Shown: positions 26,660 through 35,601 of the stretch, one piece after another
Layout: every line of letters begins with the position of its first letter
Numbering within the stretch: the stretch's first letter is position 1
Source of the DNA: Gemmatimonadota bacterium
GTDB lineage: Bacteria; Gemmatimonadota; Gemmatimonadetes; Gemmatimonadales; Gemmatimonadaceae
DNA: 64,000 bases
Direction of reading: 5' to 3'
Assembly (NCBI GenBank): GCA_021324775.1
Contig: JAJPIM010000044.1
Span: 62,001-126,000 of the forward strand
Program-made: the position numbers and the translations under genes
The notes under the pieces: model-generated
Database searches by the model: none
Told to the model about the DNA's origin: nothing
What the model saw: only the letters and a program-made list of their open reading frames with translations

Positions 26660-27367
26660 CTACCCCCCCTGCTCGCCCGCCGTCTCGGCTAGGCGCAATG
26701 CCTCGTCCACGAGCGCGTCATCGCCGCTCGCCAGCGCCTCGCACACAGTGCGCCCGCCGAGCGTTCTGGCCTTGGCGGTCAACAGTTGGAGCTGCATCCA
26801 CTCGTCGCGCCAGCCGCACACCGCCAACCACTTGGCAAGATGCGGCACAACGTTTCCATCGGCGGTGAACTGCACACTCGGATACCGGTAGTCACCACTG
26901 GGGGAGCGAATCGCCAGCAGCTTTCCCTCCGCACGCCGTTTGTCCACTCCCTGCCGCGAGATCCCAAGCAACGTCCCAACCTCGGTCGCGCCGATCTCCC
27001 CGCCCGCCCGCTCGATCACGCGCCGCTTCCGCTCCGCGGACCGCGCATACGACGCCGCCAATGGGTCCGCCGCGTCGACCCCGGGCGCCAGCACCGCACC
27101 CTCCGCCACCAAACGAGCCATCGACCCCAACGCCGTCGGCGCCGTGAGCGCTGCCCGCACGACGCTGTCTGGCATCTCGCGCACTAGCGCCAACAACGCG
27201 TATGCGGATCGGGCGAACAGCACTTCCTTGAGTGCGTTCGCACCATTCCGGTGCCCGCCCTGCGACGCCTCGAACGCCGCCTCGGCCCACGTCGCGTGAG
27301 AAGACCCCGGCGAATCCGCCGCCACTCGCCGCTTCGGACCGCGCTTTTTCGAGGAAGATCCCGCCAT
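26660..27367 (-). CDS. Xre/MbcA/ParS-like antitoxin
   Basis: 235 residues from the ATG at 27367 (MAGSSSKKRGPKRR); the longer frame would start inside the promoter. A basic N-terminus and helical region are followed by a helix-turn-helix at about residues 125-155 (IGATEVGTLLGISRQGVDKRRAEGK). The C-terminal region TLGGRTVCEALASGDDALVDEAL matches the LGGRTPxEAL toxin-binding motif of the MbcA/ParS/Xre antitoxin domain. It should neutralise the downstream RES toxin by covering its NAD+ site and repress the shared promoter. It is longer than typical ~150-residue antitoxins because of ~110 N-terminal residues of unknown role. Confidence 0.82.
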   Translation of the reverse strand: MAGSSSKKRGPKRRVAADSPGSSHATWAEAAFEASQGGHRNGANALKEVLFARSAYALLALVREMPDSVVRAALTAPTALGSMARLVAEGAVLAPGVDAADPLAASYARSAERKRRVIERAGGEIGATEVGTLLGISRQGVDKRRAEGKLLAIRSPSGDYRYPSVQFTADGNVVPHLAKWLAVCGWRDEWMQLQLLTAKARTLGGRTVCEALASGDDALVDEALRLAETAGEQGG

Positions 27368-27381
27368 AAGTGCACCCGCGA

Positions 27382-27427
27382 TAGTTGACGTCGTATAATA
27401 TACGACCAATCAACTACGACGTCAACT
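27382..27427 (-). promoter_or_regulatory. Promoter and operator of the RES/Xre toxin-antitoxin operon
   Basis: On the minus strand, a -35 TTGACG (27425-27420) and -10 TATATT (27402-27397) are separated by exactly 17 bp. The same region holds a perfect 13-bp inverted repeat, AGTTGACGTCGTA (27383-27395) with TACGACGTCAACT (27415-27427), and between and over them the near-perfect palindrome GTCGTATAATATACGAC (27390-27406). The TACGAC half-site therefore occurs three times and covers -35, -10 and start region. Autorepression by the antitoxin is the natural reading. The outermost base overlaps the stop codon of gmhA. Confidence 0.82.
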
Positions 27428-27993
27428 CAGCCAAACGCCGCGTCCACCGCCTCGCACCACACGTGGATCAGCATGAGATGCACTTCCTGGATGTGCGCCG
27501 TTACCGCGCTCGGCACCCGGATCACATGGTCCGCATCCGTCCCGGCCAATCCTGCGGAGCCGGTCAGCGCGACCGTCAGCGCCCCGCAGCGCCGCGCCGC
27601 GGCCAGCCCCCGCACCACGTTCTCCGACCGCCCGCTCGTCGTGAGCCCCAGCGCAAAGTCCCCCGCCACCGCAGACGCCTCGACCTGCCGCTCGAACAAC
27701 GCGCCATACCCGAAGTCGTTGCCGATACACGTCACGGTCCCGGCATCCGCTGACAGCGCGATCGCTGGCAACGGCCGGCGCGTCCGGAGATAGCGACCCG
27801 TCAACTCACCCGCGAGATGGCTCGCCTGCGTCGCACTTCCCCCATTCCCGAACGCGAGCACTTTGCCGCCACGCCGCAGCGCCGCGACGAGCGCCTCCGC
27901 CACCGCCTCTGCCTCCGCTGACACCTGCTCGATGCTCGACCGCACGACCCGCTCGTGCGCCTCGAAATGCTCGGCCATCCGCCCCGGCGCCAT
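27427..27993 (-). CDS. gmhA: Phosphoheptose (sedoheptulose-7-phosphate) isomerase, SIS domain
   Basis: 188 residues from the ATG at 27993 (MAPGRMAEHF), which has a GGGAGA ribosome site; an inner ATG at 27978 is the alternative. The single SIS domain has the GmhA pattern: GKVLAFGNGGSATQASHLAGELTGRY, LTTSGRSENVVRGLAAA, ALTVALTG and the C-terminal Glu-His metal/substrate region EVHLMLIHVWCEAVD. It converts sedoheptulose 7-phosphate to D-glycero-D-manno-heptose 7-phosphate, the first step to ADP-heptose for LPS core or other heptose-containing glycans. It stands alone here with no hldE or gmhB in the window. Divergent from the phosphoesterase gene. Confidence 0.9.
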   Translation of the reverse strand: MAPGRMAEHFEAHERVVRSSIEQVSAEAEAVAEALVAALRRGGKVLAFGNGGSATQASHLAGELTGRYLRTRRPLPAIALSADAGTVTCIGNDFGYGALFERQVEASAVAGDFALGLTTSGRSENVVRGLAAARRCGALTVALTGSAGLAGTDADHVIRVPSAVTAHIQEVHLMLIHVWCEAVDAAFG

Positions 27994-28117
27994 ATCGTCC
28001 CGCTCTCCCTGTAAGTTCGCGTCGGGGAATCTGCCCGCCCGCCATCCGTTTCGCGAGGCAGCCATGGCAGATGGAGTGGCACGGATTCTCCAGACAAGCA
28101 CCGCACCAGGAGATGCG

Positions 28118-28855
28118 ATGGCCGCCAAGAAGCGCGCGAAGCCACGGACCGCCAAGAAGAGCAAGCCGAAATCCGTCACCGCCAAAGCCAGCGGAAAAAC
28201 CGGATCGAAGCCCGCCGCGAGGGCATCCGCTCCGCCGAAACTCGGCGAATACCGGAGGAAACGCGATTTCAGCAAGACCGCCGAGCCCGAGGGCGGCACC
28301 GCCGCACGCACCGGCACCCTCCGCTTCGTCGTCCAGAAACACGCCGCCCGCCAGATACACTTCGACCTTCGCCTCGAGCTCGATGGCGTCATGAAAAGCT
28401 GGGCCGTGCCCAAAGGCCCGAGTCTCGATCCGTCGGTCAAACGCCTCGCGATGCAGGTCGAAGATCACCCCATCGAGTACAACACGTTCGAGGGCACGAT
28501 CCCCCACGGCGAATACGGCGGCGGGACGGTAATGCTGTGGGACCGCGGCACCTACATCGCCGACCCCGCAATGGCCGCCGGTGCGAGCGACGAGGCTGCC
28601 GTGCAGGCCGGATACGACCGCGGGGATCTCAAGGTCATCCTCCACGGCGAGCGCATGCGCGGCTCCTGGGTCCTGGTCCGCACGCGCTTCGGCCCGGGAC
28701 GCTCGAGCGCCAAACCATCATGGCTGCTGATCAAGCACCGCGACGCATTCGCCTTGCCAGGCTCCGACATCGTGGCGGATGCGATGACGTCCGTCGAATC
28801 GGGCCGCACGATGGAAGAGATTACAGCCCAGCCACCACCTGCCGCCGCATCGTAG
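28118..28855 (+). CDS. Stand-alone LigD-type 3'-phosphoesterase (PE) domain protein
   Basis: 245 residues from the ATG at 28118, which has AGGAG five bases upstream; the earlier open frame overlaps gmhA and is rejected. A Lys/Ala-rich basic tail (residues 1-40) leads into the PE domain. All active-site residues known in Pseudomonas LigD PE are present at matching spacing: His75, His81, Asp83, Arg85, His117 and Tyr121, with IPHGEYGGGTVMLWDRG following. The fold removes 3'-phosphate and 3'-ribonucleotides from DNA ends in non-homologous end joining. No ligase, polymerase or Ku gene is near, so it may act separately. Its 3' end overlaps the convergent GGDEF-EAL gene by 35 bp. Confidence 0.9.
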   Translation: MAAKKRAKPRTAKKSKPKSVTAKASGKTGSKPAARASAPPKLGEYRRKRDFSKTAEPEGGTAARTGTLRFVVQKHAARQIHFDLRLELDGVMKSWAVPKGPSLDPSVKRLAMQVEDHPIEYNTFEGTIPHGEYGGGTVMLWDRGTYIADPAMAAGASDEAAVQAGYDRGDLKVILHGERMRGSWVLVRTRFGPGRSSAKPSWLLIKHRDAFALPGSDIVADAMTSVESGRTMEEITAQPPPAAAS

Positions 28856-31679
28856 GCTGCGCCGCCGGTCTCTCGCGCGCAGTGTCCGCGATCAGTTGCC
28901 CCATCGCCTCCGCAGCTAGCGGCCGCGCGAAGAAATACCCCTGACCCATCTCGCACCCCAACGCCCGCAACCCAAGCCACTGCTCTCGCAGCTCGATCCC
29001 CTCGGCGATCGTCCGCAACGACAAGGACTCGCCGAGCGCGATGATCGCGCGCGCCAGCGCCGGATGCCCCGCGCCAGTTCCCACATCGTCCACGAACGGC
29101 TTCGCGATCTTGAGGATGTCGATCGGAAACCGCTGTAGATAACTCAGCGACGAATACCCGGTCCCGAAATCGTCGATGGCGAGCCGCACGCCGACGGCTT
29201 TGAGCTCGGTCAGGCGGTCGAGCATCGTCTCCGTGTCCTGCATCAACACGCTCTCCGTGATCTCGAGCACGAGATCGTGCGGCCGCAACCCCGATCGCGC
29301 CAGCGCACGCCGCACGACGTCGACCACCCCGGGGTGCTTCAACTGCTGGCCGGAGATGTTCACCGTGAGACTGAGCGGCACGGCGGGATGCCACTTCGTA
29401 TCCCACGCTTTCGCCTGCCGGCACGCCTCCCGCAGGATCCACTCGCCGATCCCGACGATCAGCCCGGTCTCCTCGGCCAGCGGGATGAACTGCCCGGGAT
29501 ACATGAGCCCCCGGTCGAGGTGCCGCCACCGCACGAGCGCCTCCATTCCGATCACGCCGCCCGCATCCAGCGACACGATGGGCTGATACTGCAGCGTCAT
29601 CTCGTCCCGCTCCAGCGCGCGACGAAGATCTGCCTCCAGTTCCAGCCGGTCGAGTGCCTCGCGATGCATGCGCGTCTCGAACCGCTCGGACCGCCCCTTC
29701 CCCCGCCCCTTCGCGGTGTACATCGCCATGTCGGCGTTCCGTAACAGTTCCGACGAGGTCGACCCGGACTCCGCGAACGCGATCCCCAGACTCGCCGTCA
29801 CGAACACTTCCTTCCCCTCCAGCTCGAACGGTGCCCGCAGCGCCGCCGTGATCCGCTCGGCCGCGACCGACGCCAGGTCTCCCGAGGCATCTTCGATCAG
29901 CACCGCGAACTCGTCGCCGCCCAGCCGCGCGACCGTGTCGGCCGCCCGCACGCACACGCCAAGCCGCACGGCCGCCGCCACGAGCAGCCGGTCTCCCGCC
30001 GCGTGCCCGAGGCTGTCGTTCACCGTCTTGAAATTGTCGAGATCGAGGAACAGAACCGCCAAACCCTCCTGCATCCGCTCCCGGCGCTCCAGCGCATGCG
30101 TCACGCGGTCGAAGAACAGCGCGCGGTTCGCCAGGCCGGTCAGCGGATCGTGAAACGCCTGATGGGTGAGTTGCTCTTCCAGCGCTTTGCGATCGCTCAC
30201 GTCCCGCGCGTTGACGACAATGCCCCGCACGGTCGGCTCGTGCAGCAGATTCGTCCCCACCGCCTCGATCGCCACCCAACGCCCGTCACAATGCCGGATG
30301 CGCCACTCGGCCGCCGCCGTCACCGACCCGGGCTCACGCGCGGTCGCGAACGCCGCGGCCGCGTGCACCGCGTCGTCGGGATGCAACAGATCGATCAATG
30401 GCCTGCCTTCGAGATCCAACGGCACATAACCGAACAGACGCTGGATCGAGGGACTCACGTACCGCAGCACGCCGTCGGCGTCCGCGATCGCGATCATGTC
30501 GGTCGAATGCTGCACGAGCGCGCGGAACCGCGCTTCGTTCTCACGCGCCGCGGTTTCGGACACGAGCCGGGCGTTCTCCCGCACCGCCGCCAGTTGCCGA
30601 AGCACGACGAGACAGGTGAGCACCACGCACCCGACAGCCAGGAATGCCCAATGCTCGCCCGACTGCTTGATCGCCTCCACCACCAGCAAGCCGTAGCACA
30701 CGACGACCGCGGCGTACGGCAGCAGCGTGAACGGCTGGACGCGCGACCCGCCCCCGCTCGGCCGCTCCCGCTCGCCCGCAGCCGGCGGATCGGCGGCGTA
30801 GCGCTGGCACGCCCACGCCAGCATCAGATACGCCGCCATGAATGTCATGTCCGTCCACTTGATCCCGCCGTACCCGACGCTCTGGATAACGAGTTCGCTC
30901 GCGAGGTCCGACGCGATGTACACCGTGATCCCGAGCAGGAACAGGACGAACGGTCCCCGGCGCGGCCCCGGCAGCCGGCGCAGGATCACGGTGGTCAGAC
31001 CCAGCGCCACGGCCGCATCACCGGCCGGGTACGCGACGTTGAAGAAGCGCGCGATCAGGCTCTGCGAACCGGTGAGCGCCGTCGGAACGACGATGAGATG
31101 CCACACGGCGATGCCGACGCCGAGAAGAATGGTCGCCGCATCGTACAGGAACTTCCGCTGCTCCGACCGTACGCGCCGCGCGCGAGGCAAGGCCAGGAGC
31201 GCGACCAGCCAGCACGGATACAGGATCAGATACGGAATGCCGAGCAGGGTGTCGTTGGGGTCGCGATGCCAGCCGTGCACATACGCGAACGCGCAAACGT
31301 TGCCCGCGAGCACGCCGAGGAACCCGGCGCCGGTGAGTTCGAGCGCCCGCCTCAAGCCCGCGTGGTCCTCCGCCGGAATCCGGCGAGACGCTCCCCACGC
31401 CAACGCCACGATCCCCACGTTCATCGGGAGGAACGCGAGGAGCAGAATGACTTGGCGGAGGACGCTGTCGGCCGGCGCCGACCCGAGCCACGCCACGTAC
31501 ACGACCGCATAGGCGGTCATCGCGGCCGCCAACACGATCCCCGGGTCGCGCATCCAACGGCGCGGGGGATCGGCGTGCTGCCGTCCCCCCTCCCGAGGCC
31601 CGGAAGTCCTCAGGCTCCCCGAACGGTGCTGGTCCGGCTGGCCCATGGCCGGTTGCTCCGCCTGCACCGTGTTGTCCAT
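28821..31679 (-). CDS. Membrane PAS-GGDEF-EAL protein (cyclic-di-GMP turnover)
   Basis: 952 residues. About nine N-terminal membrane helices (residues ~50-350), then a PAS domain (about 385-500: RFRALVQHSTDMIAIADADGVLRYVSPS), an intact GGDEF domain (ARLGGDEFAVL near residue 586) and an intact EAL domain (MEALVRW near 711, ESVLMQDTE, DDFGTGYSSLSYL). Both active-site motifs look complete, so it could either make or degrade cyclic di-GMP. Which activity prevails cannot be read from sequence. The integral sensory domain is not one of the well-named ones I recognise. It is monocistronic; its 3' end overlaps the phosphoesterase gene. Confidence 0.93.
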   Translation of the reverse strand: MDNTVQAEQPAMGQPDQHRSGSLRTSGPREGGRQHADPPRRWMRDPGIVLAAAMTAYAVVYVAWLGSAPADSVLRQVILLLAFLPMNVGIVALAWGASRRIPAEDHAGLRRALELTGAGFLGVLAGNVCAFAYVHGWHRDPNDTLLGIPYLILYPCWLVALLALPRARRVRSEQRKFLYDAATILLGVGIAVWHLIVVPTALTGSQSLIARFFNVAYPAGDAAVALGLTTVILRRLPGPRRGPFVLFLLGITVYIASDLASELVIQSVGYGGIKWTDMTFMAAYLMLAWACQRYAADPPAAGERERPSGGGSRVQPFTLLPYAAVVVCYGLLVVEAIKQSGEHWAFLAVGCVVLTCLVVLRQLAAVRENARLVSETAARENEARFRALVQHSTDMIAIADADGVLRYVSPSIQRLFGYVPLDLEGRPLIDLLHPDDAVHAAAAFATAREPGSVTAAAEWRIRHCDGRWVAIEAVGTNLLHEPTVRGIVVNARDVSDRKALEEQLTHQAFHDPLTGLANRALFFDRVTHALERRERMQEGLAVLFLDLDNFKTVNDSLGHAAGDRLLVAAAVRLGVCVRAADTVARLGGDEFAVLIEDASGDLASVAAERITAALRAPFELEGKEVFVTASLGIAFAESGSTSSELLRNADMAMYTAKGRGKGRSERFETRMHREALDRLELEADLRRALERDEMTLQYQPIVSLDAGGVIGMEALVRWRHLDRGLMYPGQFIPLAEETGLIVGIGEWILREACRQAKAWDTKWHPAVPLSLTVNISGQQLKHPGVVDVVRRALARSGLRPHDLVLEITESVLMQDTETMLDRLTELKAVGVRLAIDDFGTGYSSLSYLQRFPIDILKIAKPFVDDVGTGAGHPALARAIIALGESLSLRTIAEGIELREQWLGLRALGCEMGQGYFFARPLAAEAMGQLIADTARERPAAQPTMRRQVVAGL

Positions 31680-31792
31680 ACGCTACAGGACGCGCCGCGA
31701 AGCGGCCGGGTTACCGCCGGATCGCCGCTCCCCGCGCCGTCCTGGCGCCCGTCAAACGAGACGCCGGACGACTCCCCGGAACGAGCCGGGGA

Positions 31793-32323
31793 TCAGATAT
31801 GGCAGGACGACAGGCCCCGCTTCTCCAGGTAGCGCTGGTGGTACTCCTCGGCCGGGTGAAACGCCGGCGCCGGCTCGATCTCCGTCACGACCGGGCGATG
31901 AAGCTTGCCGCTCGCCTGCAGCGCATCACGGGAGGCCGTCGCGGCCGCCTTCTGCTCCGGCGTCGCGTAGAAGACCACCGACCGGTACTGCGTCCCCACG
32001 TCAGGCCCCTGCCGGTTGCGCGTCGTCGGGTCGTGGTTCTCCCAGAACACGTTGAGGAGCGTGTCGTAGTCCACGCGCGACGGGTCGTACGTCACCTCGA
32101 CCACTTCGGCGTGACCCGTACGATCGGTGCAGACCTGCTCGTACGTAGGGTGGTCAGTCGTGCCCCCCGCGTAGCCGACCCGGGTCGCCAGGACACCGGG
32201 CACCTGGCGGAACGTCGCCTCGACGCCCCAGAAACATCCCGCGCCGAAAAGGGCCGTTTGAGTGACCGCACCGGGCCGCGGCGTCGCGGCCGTGGGCGAA
32301 GGCATCGTCGTTGGTGTCGTCAT
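31793..32323 (-). CDS. msrA: Peptide-methionine (S)-S-oxide reductase
   Basis: 176 residues from the ATG at 32323. The catalytic GCFWG motif places the reactive cysteine at residue 30, and a resolving Cys174 lies in the terminal SSCHI. Other family blocks are [38 protein letters not shown] and [14 protein letters not shown]. It reduces S-methionine sulfoxide in proteins or free methionine. A ~20-residue Thr/Pro-rich leader precedes the domain but is not a clear signal peptide, so the protein is probably cytoplasmic. The ribosome site is weak, so the exact start is uncertain. A separate MsrB/MsrP operon lies ~3.3 kb away on the same strand. Confidence 0.94.
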   Translation of the reverse strand: MTTPTTMPSPTAATPRPGAVTQTALFGAGCFWGVEATFRQVPGVLATRVGYAGGTTDHPTYEQVCTDRTGHAEVVEVTYDPSRVDYDTLLNVFWENHDPTTRNRQGPDVGTQYRSVVFYATPEQKAAATASRDALQASGKLHRPVVTEIEPAPAFHPAEEYHQRYLEKRGLSSCHI

Positions 32324-32486
32324 ATCGCGCCGCAACGAAAAATTGTCCGTGTATCCCGATCGAACGGGGACGAGCAAGCTTCGCGCAACGTAATCGGTGC
32401 CGCGGCCGCTGGTCCAGAGAGGCACCACCGGTCTCCGTTCGCCCACGTCCCGTGCCGCGCGCCCGGTGCCACACTAACTTCTGCAC

Positions 32487-32975
32487 GTGACCACGTACCG
32501 AGTGGTGAGCGGCCTGATGATGGGAGCCACCCTCCTGCTCTCGTCCCGAGCGACCGCGCAACAGGTGCCGGCCCCGAGTGCCGGCCGCGTGGCAGCACAG
32601 GCGAGCGTCGGCGTCGTCGCGATGCCGATCGGTTTCATCGGCGGCGGACTTGCCACCCGCTGGGTCGCCGACCGGTTCGGCGCATCACCCGACGGGGCAT
32701 CCTCAGCCGGGCTCGCCGGCGCCTACGTGAGCGCCGCGTTCAGCACGGCCGCTGGCCCGGCGCTCGTCGGAGCCGGCCCCCACGCCAGCGGCTCGTATTT
32801 CGGCGCCCTCGGCGGTGCTGTCGTCGGCGGCGCGGGAAGCTTCGCCCTCGTGCGCCTCAACCGGCTGGGCGATGCCGGCGGCGTGCTGCGCGTGCTGAGC
32901 TTCGTGGCCGTCGTGATCCTGCCCAGTGCCGGGGCCACGCTCGGCTACGACCTGACCCGCCGTTACCGGAGGTGA
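32487..32975 (+). CDS. Small Gly/Ala-rich exported or membrane protein
   Basis: 162 residues from a GTG at 32487. A signal peptide with a likely cleavage after ATAQQ (residues 1-26) is followed by hydrophobic, glycine-spaced segments (VGVVAMPIGFIGGGLATRW, GALGGAVVGGAGSFALV, VLSFVAVVILPSAGATLGYDL). No named domain is recognised. The glycine spacing suggests packed helices in a membrane. It is divergent from msrA and only 10 bp upstream of the ClC gene, so the two are probably co-transcribed. Confidence 0.7.
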   Translation: MTTYRVVSGLMMGATLLLSSRATAQQVPAPSAGRVAAQASVGVVAMPIGFIGGGLATRWVADRFGASPDGASSAGLAGAYVSAAFSTAAGPALVGAGPHASGSYFGALGGAVVGGAGSFALVRLNRLGDAGGVLRVLSFVAVVILPSAGATLGYDLTRRYRR

Positions 32976-32985
32976 CGCTCCCGCC

Positions 32986-34755
32986 GTGATCGCGCACGGG
33001 ATCATGCAGCGATGGACCGCGTTCACCAGTTGGTTCAATCGCCGGGAGTTCAGCGAGAACGCGGTCCTGCTGGGGTTCGCTATTGCCATCGGCGTACTGG
33101 CAGCCCTCGGCGTGATCGCGTTTTACCGCACGATCGACCTCGCGTACGCGGTCTTCTACCGCTGGTCCGTACCGGTGCTGCCGCCTGCGGCCAGCTTGCT
33201 CTACCGCCCCGTCATCACGGGCGCCGGGCTCGCGCTCGCATGGTGGGTGATGCGGCGACTCGGTCGCGGCTACGACGGCCTCAATGTCCCCGACGTCCAG
33301 CTCGCCGTCGTCCGCCGCGGCGGATCCATCCCCGCGCGCCCCGCCATAGCCCGAACGCTCGCCAGTGCCATCACGATCGGCAGTGGCGGCTCAGCCGGCA
33401 GCGAAGGACCCGTGGTGGTGCTGGGCGCAGCGATCGGCTCTGCGCTGGGCCGGGCGTTTCGCTTCACGCCACAACGAACGGCGACGTTCGTCGGGTGCGC
33501 GAGCGCCGCGGCCATCAGCGCCGCGTTCAACGCACCGCTGGCCGGCGCGTTCTTCGCGATCGAAGAGATCCTGGGATCGTTTTCCGTCGCCTCCTTCTCC
33601 CCCGTGGTGGTGGCGAGCGTCGTGGCCGCGATCGTCTCGCGCGCGGCCTTCGGCAACCACCCTGCCTTTCCGATGCCGGCGCAATACGGATACGGCCCGA
33701 TCGGCGAGATCCTGATCTTCTTCCCGCTGCTCGGCGTCGTGACTGGGTTCACGTCTATCGCGTACGTCCGCGCCTACTTCGGCTTCGATGCGCTCGCGGC
33801 CCGGTTCCGGGGCGCCCGGTTCGAGGCGCTGGTGCCCTGGATCGCCGGCGCCGTCGTCGGCGCCATGGTCTGGCTGTCGCATGGGCTGCTCGTCGGGTAC
33901 GGGCACCTCGCGCTGCACGCCGAGATGTTCGGCCGGCTCGCGTGGTACACGCTCTTCGGCCTCGCGGCCGGTGGGATCGTCGCGACCGCGATCACGCTGG
34001 CCGGCGGCGGTTCGGGCGGTGTGTTCACGCCGTCCCTGTACATCGGCGCGGCAACCGGCGGCGGCGTCGGCGTGCTCCTGGCGCGCCTCTGGCCCGCAAT
34101 GGGGATCCATCCCGAGGCATACGCGGTCGTCGGCATGGGGGCACTGGTCGCCGGCGCCACCGACGCGCCGGTCACCGGCATCCTCCTCGTGTTCGAGATG
34201 ACGAACGATTACGCGATCATCATCCCGTTGATGATCACGGTCGTCGTCGCCCACGCCATCGCGCGCCGCTGGGAGCGGGATTCCCTGTACAGTGGATGGC
34301 TCCGCCGCCGGGGCGAAACGATCGAGCACGGGGCCGACCGCGATGTACTCGCCGGTCTGCAGGTTCGCGATGCGTACGACGCGAATCCGCGCGTGATCAA
34401 TGAGGCCGCGCCGCTCGAAGCGTTGCTCGCCCTGCTCGATTACACCCAGGCCTGTTACCCAGTTGTTGACGCGGAAGGCCGCTGCCTTGGCGTGATCACG
34501 GTTGCCGGACTTGGGCAGTTGGCCGCCGCCGCCCGCGATTCCGGTCCCCTGATTCGCGCGGCCGATGCGGTCGAGCCCTCAGAGACCGTGGGTCCGTCGG
34601 ACTCGCTGCTCGATGCGGTGCGCAAGATGGGCGTGCGCGGCGCCGCCGCGCTCCCGGTCGTAGACCGCGTCTCCGGTCAGGTCGTGGGACTCATCACCCA
34701 CGCGCACGTCGTGACCGCGTACGAGTCCCGGGTGGCGCGCACCGCGAGTACCTAG
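32986..34755 (+). CDS. ClC-family chloride transporter with two CBS domains
   Basis: 589 residues from a GTG at 32986; an ATG at 33004 is an alternative. The ClC core shows the selectivity motif GSGGSAGSEGPVV with the gating glutamate at Glu140, the FFAIEEIL segment with Glu193/194 at the proton-glutamate site, and GGSGGVFTPSLYIGA for the third conserved loop. Presence of both glutamates favours a Cl-/H+ exchanger over a channel. A C-terminal pair of CBS domains (about 440-585) probably binds adenine nucleotides. Probable operon with the small exported protein upstream. Confidence 0.93.
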   Translation: MIAHGIMQRWTAFTSWFNRREFSENAVLLGFAIAIGVLAALGVIAFYRTIDLAYAVFYRWSVPVLPPAASLLYRPVITGAGLALAWWVMRRLGRGYDGLNVPDVQLAVVRRGGSIPARPAIARTLASAITIGSGGSAGSEGPVVVLGAAIGSALGRAFRFTPQRTATFVGCASAAAISAAFNAPLAGAFFAIEEILGSFSVASFSPVVVASVVAAIVSRAAFGNHPAFPMPAQYGYGPIGEILIFFPLLGVVTGFTSIAYVRAYFGFDALAARFRGARFEALVPWIAGAVVGAMVWLSHGLLVGYGHLALHAEMFGRLAWYTLFGLAAGGIVATAITLAGGGSGGVFTPSLYIGAATGGGVGVLLARLWPAMGIHPEAYAVVGMGALVAGATDAPVTGILLVFEMTNDYAIIIPLMITVVVAHAIARRWERDSLYSGWLRRRGETIEHGADRDVLAGLQVRDAYDANPRVINEAAPLEALLALLDYTQACYPVVDAEGRCLGVITVAGLGQLAAAARDSGPLIRAADAVEPSETVGPSDSLLDAVRKMGVRGAAALPVVDRVSGQVVGLITHAHVVTAYESRVARTAST

Positions 34756-34851
34756 CGGCTTGATCCCGCCGCGCCACCGGGCTCGATCGCTCCGATCCTC
34801 ACCGCTCCATGCCGGCCGGCGCGGGATCGTGTCTCTTGCTGGTTCGTGTCT

Positions 34852-35316
34852 CTACTGCTTGACCCACATCGTTTGCTGCGCGGAGCCGTTGTTGGAGACG
34901 TTGACCTGCAGGGTGTCGTGCGAGACCACGAACGCGCCTTGCGTTGGGCTGCCTTGATTGACCAGTGAGGTCAGGACGATCGTGCCGGCAACCACGCCGG
35001 CCGCCGACGCCGTATCGACGGCGACATAGGTCCCGCTGTCGGGCCCCAGTTTGCCGTTGAAGGTGCCGGTGGCCTGCAGATTGTACGTGGACTTGGTGAG
35101 GGCGATCGTTGCGCCGTCATTGGCATCGACCGTCTCTCCAGTGAAGAACACCAGGTCATACGTGCCCGAGAGGTTGACGGAGTCGCCCTTCGATGCGTTC
35201 CCTGGATTGGTCGGCCCGGTCGCGCTCGTGGCCGTGGTACTGCACGCGGCAATGACCGCGGTCAATGCGATCGCTGCCACGGTGAGCAACGAGTTGTACT
35301 TCGGATGCAGCCGCAT
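34852..35316 (-). CDS. Small lipoprotein, paralogue of the one at 38647-39090
   Basis: 154 residues from the ATG at 35316, with AGGAG six bases upstream. A lipoprotein signal ends in AVIAAC (Cys25), and the mature part has a Thr/Ser/Pro linker, then a single domain of ~120 residues: NLSGTYDLVFFTG, ATIALTKSTYNLQATGTF, LGPDSGTYVAVDT, VVSHDTLQVNV and a final MWVKQ. Alternating polar/hydrophobic strands suggest a beta-sandwich. I do not recognise a named family. The same pattern recurs in a second gene ~3.3 kb away. It follows the YedY-like gene on the same strand but after a hairpin and 285 bp, so it has its own transcription unit. Confidence 0.75.
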   Translation of the reverse strand: MRLHPKYNSLLTVAAIALTAVIAACSTTATSATGPTNPGNASKGDSVNLSGTYDLVFFTGETVDANDGATIALTKSTYNLQATGTFNGKLGPDSGTYVAVDTASAAGVVAGTIVLTSLVNQGSPTQGAFVVSHDTLQVNVSNNGSAQQTMWVKQ

Positions 35317-35582
35317 CACGAGCTCCTGGGAATTCCATGGTGGTCCAACTGTTGCGCGCCACCACATGGTGTCGCTCGCGTTGCATGAGTGCATCCGCTG
35401 CGAGTGTGACTGCCAGCCAACTGAACCGGTCACCACACGGCACCCACGTGAGAACCATCTAATCCAGCGCAGACCAGCGCGTTCGAGCCGGACGCGTGGG
35501 GAGGTGAGCAAAGGAGGGAGCGCCCTGGCAGTCACCACCAGGACTACTTCTCTCCTCTCACCTGTCTGTGGTTCTCCTCTCT

Positions 35583-35601
35583 CGGCCCGCAATGCGGGCC
35601 G
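35583..35601 (-). terminator. Hairpin directly after the MsrP-like operon
   Basis: CGGCCCGC and GCGGGCCG form a perfect 8-bp stem with a three-base loop, starting one base after the stop codon of the molybdoenzyme gene. There is no U-tract, so it may be a terminator or an mRNA-stabilising 3' end. Confidence 0.6.
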
